This document shows, in pieces, positions 11,554 through 22,800 of a DNA stretch of 64,000 nucleotides; position 1 is the first letter of the stretch, and each line of letters begins with the position of its first letter. The DNA is from Enoplolaimus lenunculus (Eukaryota > Nematoda > Enoplea > Enoplida > Thoracostomopsidae). The notes under the pieces are model-generated. The model was not told the DNA's origin. It was given only the letters and a program-made list of their open reading frames with translations, and ran no database searches. The DNA is taken from assembly GCA_030248215.1 (NCBI GenBank), contig JASANG010000447.1:38635-102634 (forward strand). The letters run 5' to 3'. Position numbers and translations under genes: made by a program.

Positions 11554-13835
11554 ATTATTAATTTTGAGATAAATAAATTTTGCATTTGAAGTACGGTCGA
11601 TTGATTCCTTTTGGCAAAATTTAAAAGGGGGAACTCTCAAAATTGTAAGACATCCAAAAGACACAGGTAGCATCAAAACAGCGGATACTGCGGGGTCACG
11701 AGGAACTAATTGTTGGTAAACTTCTTTTAAAACTAAGTAATTTGGGTCAAAATATAAAATTTTAGTGATGTTGAATGTTCAGAAATTATCCTAACAATAT
11801 ATTTAAGCTTGGCGACAAAACAACTTTTTAATAAATTTTTAGTGGCACCAATTTTATAAATTTATAACAAAAACATTGACTAATCGCTGGATATGTGGTT
11901 TGAGAATCATTTGTTAAAATTTCATAGCTTTTACACTCGTTCCGATTATCGCTCAACGTTTTGAGTCATGAGCATAAAAGCACTGCGCCCTGGACTTTTT
12001 GGGGGCTCACTAGTGTACGGGAGCGAATTACTTCCTCGTGACTTGGCAATATTTGTATCACAGAGTAATACTTTGAATTTATCGAGTTTGAGGAGTTATT
12101 TGTCATAGTTGCACGCGATGTAGACTTTTAGAGTCCGGTAATAGCGGTGTATTTTTGAGATGAATTTTGGAGCTCGTTGCGTACGATAGTTTGTATAGAA
12201 CCTATATAACAACAATAAAGAATTGTTGAAAAAAACCAATAAAATTTAAAATCAAAAACAAAAACAACCTATGCAAACATTAAATAAATATTATTAAATT
12301 ATAAACACCCAAAAAAAACATACAAAACAAAAAAAAAAAAATAAATTATTATATTATAATATAAAATATACAAAATAAAGATAAATAATAAATAATTAAA
12401 AAAAAAAATTCAAAATATTATTTAAAAAAAAAACTATCCCCACATAATATAAAAACAAAAAATAAAATATACCACACCATACCACCAATTTCAAAGTGCT
12501 CTTTCGACTAAATTTTAAAATAAACTGGAAATTATGTATAAATTCGTGATCGCTATTTATTGTTAAACCGCTGTTGAAAAATTTTGTGCCCAAACACTAA
12601 GTTTGTTGGTTGAATTTTACGATTAGGGTTTTACCACGTGTGTAAGCGAGTTTTTCCCGCAAGCATTCCCTAAGTTTCAAGTCATACTTAACGATTAATT
12701 GCGTAATTTATCGAGCTGAAGGAAAAATTTTAGTCCTTTGGGTGTCAGTTAGCACTGTTTTGGGTTTTTAAACGGCCTTTCAGTGTTACAGGGCATTCAC
12801 AGAGCGAGTTTCAAGAGCGGTCTTGCCCTTGCAGAGAACCGTTAATATTTGGCATTTTAAAGCACATATCAGTTTGTGTCGTCCACATTTTATTCATTTA
12901 TAAACACGCGAAGACTACGGCGTCCCGCGGAATGTCATAGTGAGATTCGCTGTAATTTCGAAATATCATTTGATATTTGCATAAATGTTCTATAGTATCA
13001 CGCGACAAACGGGCCATTGTATATCTTTGCATATCTAGGAGCTGGGTTCGTAAAACAATGTCATATGACGTCCGCGGTTGTCTGTAACGTTGAGATTGAA
13101 CCAACATGGAACAAACTGTGACCCACCTGCCCCAAACCCACGATTAAACCTAAGAAAAAAAGTGCAGGCTTACTACTACGACCCTCAAAGTAACATGGAC
13201 CAAGAATCCCATGTTAGTAAGTGTAGTTTGCCCGTCCATAACTCTATAGCTGCCTAAGCCAACCGGAAGTCTACCTCCATGTCCGTCAGCTGCTACAGCG
13301 GCATTTTTGGCTCTATATTTTTCGTATTTTGACAAGAGTCTGCTCCTAATTGACTTTATTTGTTACTTTGGGGTAATTCTATTCAACTGCCATAATCTTT
13401 CAAAAAAGATGTTGAAAAACATATTGAAAACCAAATTTTTGGCAACATTTTGCAGATAATGGTTAAACCTAGCAAAAATAACACGATCTTTATTATTTAA
13501 TTTTGCGACAAATCCATTTCCTACTTTGGCAACTTTTGTTGACCTCCAGCTCCGGCTCCGGTCCTTGTTTTATCGATGCAAAATAAACTTTGCATTCAAA
13601 TGAAAATAATAAACTGATTCCTATAAATACGAATATTCCAAATCACAAAATAGTTCAAATTTCCTAAATTTGATCTAAAAAGATTCTTAAATAAAATTTT
13701 TTCGAAGAAATAATCAAAACATTGTGGAAAATGACTATTTTCACTGCTTTGGTCCAAAGTCTACAATATGTTTTTATGAGTAAGTTAGCCGAATTTTGTG
13801 ATATTCAGTTGAAAATAACATTTTTAGAAAGTATA
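11554..13835. other. Intergenic AT-rich stretch with A-rich low complexity
   Basis: 12230-12480 is strongly A-biased on the plus strand (runs of 5-12 A). 13530-13560 carries an AGCTCCGGCTCCGGTCC fragment related to the CAGGGTGCAACCGG element family. No gene is supported. Confidence 0.5.
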
Positions 13836-13839
13836 CTTT

Positions 13840-13985
13840 ATAGTTGTAGTAGTAGTTGTAGTTGTTGTTGTCCTTATTTCTGTTATTATTATTATTATTA
13901 TTATCATTATTATTGTTATTATTATTATTATTATTATTATATTAATATTATTATTATTATTATATATTAAAATTAATATTCCAAA
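13840..13985. repeat. (TTA)n / (TTG) microsatellite
   Basis: Starts as TAGTAGTTGTAGTTGTTG and becomes imperfect TTA trinucleotides with interruptions. Open frames across it are low-complexity artefacts. Confidence 0.9.
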
Positions 13986-14236
13986 GTCTGATCTAAAAGC
14001 GGCGAAGTATAGACGGAAATTTTTTTGAATGTTTTCTTGACTAAAATATGACCTTTTGTTTGAGTTGAGCCGTTTTTCTCTTTGATATTCTCCAAAAATG
14101 AACTAGGAAAGACTGAATTTTTTCCAAAACATAACTGGAAACTTTGCATGTACAATTCCGTGTCTGCGAAGATTGCTTATAATAGACCAATATAAAAGCT
14201 TAGAACACTATTTTCCATTTATAAGAGATCTTCTTT

Positions 14237-14483
14237 ACTGTAAGTTTCGATGAGTTGATTAAGTAACTCAGAGAGCGAAGTATATTTCTAGTTATTTCTG
14301 AGTTAATAACTGGAAACATCATCTCGCTCTGAGGTGGCTTAAAATTCCGGATTGTTGATTATGGAGTCAGAATGAGTTCAATCGATTCAGAATTCTGAGT
14401 TGTGAAAGATCTAACTCAGAGCGCAGGCTTATGAGTGGATTCAACTCATTCTGAGTTAAAATCAACTCACTGAAATTTACAGT
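14237..14483. mobile_element. TIR element, ACTGTAAATTTC family
   Basis: Ends ACTGTAAGTTTCGATGAGTT and, inverted, CTCACTGAAATTTACAGT, with AACTCAGA/TCTGAGTT palindromes inside. Confidence 0.75.
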
Positions 14484-15530
14484 GTTGTAGCCAGTAGTTT
14501 CCATCACATTCTTATTTAATCTTTGCTTATTTTGTTCGCTACTGCATTGTATTGTTCGAATGTTATCGAATGATAAACTTCAACAGAACTTCCACGCTCA
14601 TTTGTTGTTGATTCTAATCTTTATTCCAAGCTACTTAAGTGTCATTGATTTCCGTTCACCAAAAAATTGCTGGCATCCTTGTCAAAGAATGATAGATACG
14701 CTACTGCACTGAGTTAAATTTTGGCTTTAAAATGCGTAAAAAGCTTTTATAAATAGTTTATAATTTCCACTAAAATCGAACTGTCAACATTTCGACCAGA
14801 AGCAAACACAACGACGGACATTCACACATTTTAATAATTGAAACTGTTTTGTTTTCATCATTCTACCAACTCGTAATCGTAATAATCGCTCAGAAATTTT
14901 TTCTCAATTTTAACGCAAAAAAAACTTATGCCAATAACAGTAAAACTATTTCATCAGCCCCGCAAACGAGCAATACTTGCCGAGAACTTAAGATTATGCC
15001 TACAAAGCAGACAGTGAAAATTTCTACCACCATAGAATTGTTTCAATGCTCTTGAACAAATATTCAGTCGTAAGGTTCGAACAACTCCTCAGCCCCCAAC
15101 CCACGCCGCTTTTCCACGTAGTAGCGGCTATGTTTCGCATGAGTTTGTCATCTGATTAGAAGTTTTTTGTGAAAAGTTTATTTTTGCTTTGAAAGAAAAT
15201 GTTTTTTATCTCGTTTTTTTGCGAAAAAATATATTAACAGTAAAATTTTTGTAACATTTTATGTGTTGCAAAATGACCACTGGTAATTGGATTAACAGCA
15301 TCATCAGCGCACTTGACTTTATCGCACAACTAAACGAAACTGCAAAAAATAATCAGAGTTCATTAGCTGTTTTTGTAAAATTTAAAGTTTATTGTTTTCA
15401 AAAAGTGTAAAAACAAGGGCCCATATTCTCAAATGTGTATAGTAATCATCTGCAGTTTGTAATAGGTTTTGCAAATTCACTAACTATCGCAGTTGTTAAA
15501 CTTAAAACTGACACAGGAGAAGGGCAAATT
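14484..15530. other. Intergenic AT-rich stretch
   Basis: Only a one-ended fragment GGGCCCATATTCTCAAATGT (15418-15480), matching the 22587-22797 element, is recognised. Confidence 0.45.
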
Positions 15531-15718
15531 ATATACGAATAATGTACGGAATTTTGAACCTCAGCATTTACTGGTTTGTGGTACTGTAGTAGCGCAGATC
15601 ATATACGAATAATGTACGGAATTTTGAACCTCAGCATTTACTGGTTTGTGGTACTGTAGTAGCGCAGATCATATACGAATAATGTACGGAATTTTGAACC
15701 TCAGCATTTACTGGTTTG
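15531..15718. repeat. 70-bp tandem repeat, about 2.7 copies
   Basis: The unit begins ATATACGAATAATGTACGGA and repeats at 15531, 15601 and 15671 with essentially no divergence, so it is recent. The third copy is cut after TTACTGGTTTG. Confidence 0.95.
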
Positions 15719-16235
15719 ACAGTTTCAAGGTCGATTATATATTTTCAATGTACATACATACGCGAATGAATTTTATTTCCCTGTTTTATGAAGCAAAGGT
15801 GGTAACAAAATTGCTTATAATTATCAATACTACAAGAAAAACTTACAAACTTGGACTACCAGTCCTATCTATATATGCAAATTCTGTTGTAGAACGATTT
15901 ATTTATTTACCCAAAATAGGTATGTGGGACGTTCCAGCTTTAATAATATAGATTTAGCGTCATTTGCCATAATTTGTGAAAGATTTATTCTTACAGACGT
16001 TTTTGCATGAACTGTGAGACACAATCCGTTTTGCGCTTATTCCGTATTTTCGCAAAACAGTGACAGCTAAATTTCAGTTATAGATTGAAGAATACCGGAA
16101 TTGGATACCGATCTCATGCGTGAATGAGAATCTGATATCCGACTGTACCCTGGCATAAATTCAACCATTATCCAAGGCTATAGAGAAAGTTTAATGCGTA
16201 TACCAACAATGAACAGACCACGCTGTCTTTATACC
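15719..16235. other. Intergenic sequence upstream of the semaphorin gene
   Basis: Contains a partial copy of the hairpin repeat (ACCCAAAATAGGTATGTGGG near 15908-15930). No promoter motif can be assigned. Confidence 0.4.
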
Positions 16236-16759
16236 AAGAGTCCACGGTGCAAGAATACGCAACTCTTGGGGTTCCGCATGGTACAAAATAAACCCGGCAC
16301 GCGTTGCACTTTGGACCGACGACCCCCTTATTTAGAGAGGGTTACAACCCGTGCGAACCATGGCACTACGCCCGGTGGTACATTTTTTACCGTGCGGAAC
16401 CGAAAGAGTGGCACACTCTTGTATCATGCACTCTTGCTTTTATGCCAAGATTGCATAATACAAGAGTGTACAACTCTTGAGGCTCCGCATGGTCAAAATG
16501 TTCCACCGGACGTTGCGTTTTTGGCCGACCCCTCTGTTGTTCAGAGGTTGGGTCGCTATCACACGAATACTTCTAAATTAAAGTATAAGGGGAGCATATT
16601 TAATGCCTCATACATAAACTGTCCTTGGTCGCACCGGATGTACCCCCCTCTAAATAAAGGGGTGCAGGTCAAAATCGCAACGTGTGTAGGGTACATTCTT
16701 TTCTACGCCGAATGTACTCAGTTGCGTACTCTTGTTGCAGTATGCATCATCCACTCTTG
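16236..16759. mobile_element. Two abutting CAAGAGTG-type TIR elements upstream of the semaphorin
   Basis: The ends are AAGAGTCC..ACGG and CATCATCCACTCTTG; an internal junction near 16436-16448 (CACTCTTG, CTTTTATGCC, AAGATTGC) shows two copies side by side. Subterminal sequence ATGGTACAAAATAAACCCGG / CACGCGTTGCA followed by C-rich CCGACCCCC marks the family. Flanks TTTATACC and CTTATACT agree at 6 of 8 bases. Copies also lie at 30761-31105, 43208-43526 and 43535-43835. The right end is 57 bp before the semaphorin ATG. Confidence 0.75.
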
Positions 16760-16815
16760 CTTATACTGATTTTAGGGTAACTCAACTCAGCATTAATAAA
16801 ACCTACGGTTAAAAA

Positions 16816-19800
16816 ATGCTCAATCTGTTGCTTTCTATATTTCTCACCTCCACATTCCACGCTCACGGTTCAACTGGCAATGTTCGGCTATTTAGTAACA
16901 GAAATTCAGATGCACCTTTGTTTGATGTTTATCCTGGTAAGGGCCCATGTTCTTGAACAGATAAATGTCTGGTTAAAGTCGACAGAGGTTTTAGTTTTAA
17001 TTTTTTATAAAGTACAAAGCATTTCCTTTAGAAATTGTTAACTTCACGTTGAAATTCTTGGTCTTCAACAAACACATCCAAATCCAAATCCAAGGAGACC
17101 AAGAGGAGAGTTCAGCCTCACCCCGATAACAATACATTTGCCCCATTCTAGAATATTTTCAACCTTGCTTGTAACCTAGCGAAAAACGCAAAATGTTGCT
17201 GAAGACAACCAAATCCTGCTGTATAACAAACTTGAAATTTGATTGAAATAATTAAAAAATTTGAAATTTTATTGTGATTCGTAATTGCTTTTACTCCAAA
17301 GTACTGATGTTTAAACTATTTTCTACATCTGAATAAAAGCTTTATACATCCGGTAATGCTCATTAATCATCTATTGTTTTAATATTTCAAAATTACAGAA
17401 AAAGTCTTCTCAATGGGATATGAGTACTATCGGACGTTAACGCTCAACTTGGAGACAAGTTCATTGTACGTTGGAGCAATGTAAGTGTACCACAACCATT
17501 AACCAAGCATGGATGATCGTGTTGCAGTATAACAATCTTACCGTCTTAAATGAGCTTGGTACAAGCTTCTAAAAACGACAAATTCCAATAAAATAACTTT
17601 CGAAACCGTATAATCTTACCTTAACCCTTTCTCACATGAATATTTTCTATTTCCCCTGAGACCTACTTTTATGCTAGGATTCGAACTCCAGTGACTGGAG
17701 CGGGAGGCGTATACCATCACCACTCAGCTATAGGAGCTTGACGCTCGAGCCCGAGGGGGGCTCCCACGTCATGTGGTGATTTAGTACTATGTATACGTGT
17801 TGCAATTGTTAAACCACGGTGCGATATATATACTATTTAACGTACATACACTGCGCTGAGTTGCCTACAGGCAACTCAATGTGAAAAGGTGTTAAACAGG
17901 GTATTAATTTGCAAATGCATTGACAGATTCGCGATTGTTATACCTGCAAGCATAGTTGTTCAACAAATTGTTTCAGGAATAAAGTCTACCGGGTTTGGTT
18001 GTATAACATTAATGAAACCTTGGATCGTGGATTTGTAAGTCACCGTCGCTTTACTGTCGAGTTCAACTGAGAGCTGTAACATAAAAGCGTAGACAGGCGT
18101 TCAGTTCGAAAAGCGATGATTATGTGTGTAAACTATTTTTGTGAGAAAAAAACCGTTTGATTTATGCAAATTATTTGCCTGTAAAAGTGTATTTTTCGAT
18201 TCTTTCCAGAAATTTCGGCGGGATGATATATCCCGCTTCTTCTCCTTGTATATGATCCTGGATCGTAAAAGTGTCCCAAGTTGGATTGCTAGTAATTCAA
18301 CACACCACCACAGACATCTGAGAATTTATCGAAAAGCGATGATTATGTGTGTAAACTATTTTTGTGAGAAAAAAACCGTTTGATTTATGCAAATTATTTG
18401 CCTGTAAAAGTGTATTTTTCGATTCTTTCCAGAAATTTCGGCGGGGGATATATCCTCGCTATCCCTACTTGTATATGATCCTGGATCGTAAAAGTGTCCC
18501 AAGTTGGATTGCTAGTAATTCAACACACCACCACAGACATCTGAGAATTTAGAGACTGTATTTTACTCATGGAACTAAAAAGTTACAAGCAATATAGATG
18601 CTGCACAATTTGAAGTTAACAGCCGATTCTGAGCTATAAAGTTACAACAATCAAAGGCAGATCCCGAATTAGACGTATAATACAGGATATGAATTATTAG
18701 AATAATTTTAAAACTTTAACGAAACCCTATTTTGCGGGAACCTAAACTATTTTGATATTTCAGTTCGCATCCAAACAGCTTCCAGCGTATTATCGTTCAA
18801 TTCGTGAATGTGAATTTCAACATTTAGGCGATGAAGTAAGTTTGCATGAACTAAAGTCAAAACAAGTTGCTCACAGCTCGACTCTCTATACTTGGTACAT
18901 GACTCGTCTACATGAGCTATGGTTTGTGGAAATTTTGCATTGCGCAACGAGTAATTATTGGAACATGCACTGCAAAAAATGGTGTTTGTGTAGTCAGAAA
19001 AAACCTATTTCGGAGAGAGTCAATTTGACTCACCATTTTTGCAGTGGCGAAATGTCTAATGTGCTTCGAGTACACAGTTTGTACAGAAGCGAATCTAGGG
19101 CTAATGCTACTTCGAGAAGAGTAACAGTAGTATAAACTTTTCCTAAGACTAATTCTAAGGATAATCGCAGCAGTGCAAAAAATGTTGAGTCAAATTGACT
19201 CTCTCCGAAACAGGCATTTCCGGACTACAAAAAACTGCGTCAAAATTCGACTCCGCCAGAGTCCAATTCGACTCAATGAATCGCTCAGTGAGCCGTATTT
19301 GACTCTGGCGGAGTTGAATTTGACTCAGCTTGTGTAGTCCGAAAAAGCCTATTTCGGAGAGAGTCAATTTGACTCACTTTTTTGCATTGAACGATGAACC
19401 TATAACCAAGCCTTGCTTAAAAAACGGCAAGAAAATTCGTCAAAACTTTGGGCCGCCCTTTGTGTGGTTTATACAGGAAAGAGTTTATTAAACGTTTTTG
19501 TTACTTTGTGGCGTATATCAACCACAGGTGCCAAGCCAGAACGTGACTGATAATTCTGAAACTACTAAAAAATTTTTTATTATTTGATATTTTTAGGAGT
19601 ATTTGTGTCAAAATCACGTTCGTCTGCTTACTACAATCAACTCTGGTGTTTTACTGGTCTGTGGTACAAATGCGTTTCGTCCTGTTGTCGTTAAGCTTAA
19701 TGTAAGTTGATGTCTACGCAACATTGACAATTGATTGTGTATCAGGCAAATGTTCGACACTTCGTCGCCTGACAACTTGTCGCCCAACTGTGTCCTAAAA

Positions 19801-22800
19801 CCTATGGATAAATCTGGGCATATTCCTAAGAGTAATCCTAGCCTAAGCCTATGTATAGTAACGGGTGACGAATTGTTTGAGTTAACGAAATTTCGAATTA
19901 CAAGTTGTTGGGCGACGAATTGTCGTGCGTCGAAGTGTCTTGTGTGGTACCGTATCAAGCTTGTAGTACACGGAAACATTGATTTTTGAGTTGAAATTTC
20001 AAATGATAATTGTAATGAAACGAGTAAATGTGTTTATACGTAATCTTGTCAAAACTTACCTTCGCGTCTCTATTAGTGACTAAAATACTAATTTAACCGT
20101 CAATATAAAATGCACAACACATTCGCAATAGGAATTTTAATTAGAATCTTCATTGTAATTTTGAGTGAGTTGATTTTCACCTAGAAGGAGTTAAATCACT
20201 CAGTCTGAGTTAGAACTATCAGAACTCAGAATTTTGAGTTGATTCAATTTAGTCTGAGTTAATTAATCAATTCACCCAGAGTCAACTTAACTCATAGTAA
20301 GAGTCACACCTCAACTCAGAGTGAGTTAATGTTTACTGATATTAATTGAGAAATAACCAACTCGCTAGCAGAACTGATCAATCAGCTAATTCACAGTGTA
20401 AAGTCCTCAATAAGTGGTTATACTATTTCCTTTGTTCAACGCTATGAAAATTCACTTAAAGCTTTTTTCATTTTTTCCACTCTTTAATAAGGCTTTAGAC
20501 CTCTTAAGAGAATTTTTATAACGCTGGATTAAGGTTCTGAGGCCCTTAAAAGAGTTTTCATAGGCTTTATTAATGCTCTATAGAGTCATTATAGTGCTGA
20601 ATTAAGGATCTAGAGCCCTTAAAAGAATTTCCATCGTGCTGGAAACAAGCTCTAGACCCCTGAAAAGAATTTTCATAGGGCTGGATTTAGATTATTATTA
20701 TCATTATTATTAATTTTATTTTTATGATCATTATTATTATTATTATTATTATGTTATTATAATAAATTACTGCTCCGTACAATTGGTTTTAATTGCAGCC
20801 TTTGACTTTGGCAGTACGCGAAAAAGGCATCGATGGTGCTGCAATTTGCTCAAGACATCCTGACGAAGACGGAACCGCAGTTTGGGTTTGTAAGTTCTAT
20901 AATGCATGCAGAGCGGCTTTGGGGTTGTTTTGGATTTCTTTGAATATTTCCCGTTTTGTTATCTTTTCATTTTTAATTATTGAGCGAAGCTCGGAGTTTC
21001 GCGAAGCGTTTTATGTTGTACTTGGGGGTCGATAGGTGGATGTCCGTCTGTCCGTTTGTCCGTCTGTCCGTCCGAAAAGAATCTCAGGAACGGCTGAACC
21101 GATTTTGATAAACTTTTTTTGTTTGAAAGCCAATTATTCTGGGGTGTTAACCTCGCATTGGGGTTTTAAAATTTTAAACCGTTTATTAGCGACAGGCTAA
21201 TTTGCATAATTAATTAAGCCTAAATTAGGACTTTCCACAATATTTCACTAATTATTACAGTTACAAGCAATGTAATTTTAGCATTAAAGGGTTTTTGGGT
21301 GCGAGGAATCTGCGTAGACTGTTTACAAACCTCCAAAATCGATAATTGAGCAGCTAGCTAATAGATAATTTGCATATTAGCATAGTTTATAAGCCTAAAT
21401 TACGACTGTTTACAATATTTCACTAATTATTAAGGTTAAAAGCAATATAATTTCAGCCTTAAAGGGTTTTTAGGTGCGAAGAATTTGAATAAATAGTTTA
21501 CAAACATCCAAAACCGATAATTAAATAGTTAGCTAATAGCTAATTTGCATATTAGCTTAATTGACAAGACAAAACTAGGACTTTTTAAATTATTTCAATA
21601 ATTATTAGGGTTTACTGAAGGTTTTTGGGTGCGAGGAATCTGAATAAAATGTTTACAAACTTCCAAAACCGATAATTGAATAGTTAGCTAATAGCTAATT
21701 TGCATCTTAGCTTAATTGACAGTACAAAATTAGGACTTTTGAAATTATTCCAAAAATTATTAGGGTGGCTGAAGGGTTTTTGGGTGCGCGGAATCTGAGG
21801 AAATTGCTCACAAAACCTTCAAAACCGATAGATTAATAGTTAGCTAATAACTAATTTGCATATTACCTTAATTGCTTACGTGTGTTCGAGCTTCGCTCAA
21901 TAAATGTAGTCCCACTACGACTGGTTTTATTTTGTTATTATTTTCTCAGCCAGTGGAAATCCTGATAATCGATCCGCGCTATACACAGCTACAAGTACAA
22001 GCGACAACGATGCTGACGGATTGATCTATCGGCCGGCGCTGGATTCGAGATCGAACGATGACCGTCTCGGGTTTTTGCGAACGATGCCACAGAATAAATT
22101 GTGGCTTAATGGTGAGACACAACGTTTAAGTCAAGGTTGTACTCCGGGGAAGCCAGGGCCGGAGCAGGCTACGGTTGGGACCCGCCAAAATTGCGGCGGT
22201 TGGAATCCCTTACGATATTCAAAATAATTTCAATTTTTCTGTTCAATATTTTGTTCATGCGGGGGGCCATCTTTGGAGCGCCCCCTAAATGAGGGTACGG
22301 GGGTGGCGGCTCCGGCCCTGGGAGGAGCATAGAAATTTGCGTCTATAAATTGGTAACAGCATTTTCTTGAATATAAGACATATAGGTTTTAGCAACTTCA
22401 GACGCGAATTTCTGAGCGGTAGACATTTATGTCTTGAACGTTTAAGAAAGTAGGAATCTTTAAACTTCAAGGCAATTTATTTTCTAAGTAAACCACTGAT
22501 ATATAAACACAGAGTTCCAGCTGCAATTTTTGTTTTCCTTGGATTGACAAATGTTATAGTTTTGTTCCTTTGAGAATATTTTACTTGGCCCATATATTCA
22601 AATGCATTTAGCACCCATCATCAGTTGGCGATAGGTTTTCAAACTGGCAAACTCATGCAAAGGCACGGTTTAAAAAGTCGGCTGACAGGAATAGAATATA
22701 TGTGCTTAATTTTTAAGCTCATTATTTGTTCACTCGATTGTTTACAAGACCATGCAGTAACTGGTGATAGATGCTACACACATTTGAGATTACGGACACT

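Noticed and set aside
16194-16769. 191-codon plus-strand frame upstream of the semaphorin
   Set aside because: It runs through the inverted arms of two abutting transposons and is explained by their GC-rich foldback sequence.
17675-17745. Intact tRNA gene on the minus strand
   Set aside because: A and B boxes are good but acceptor and anticodon stems do not pair; the same module recurs inside inverted-repeat elements.
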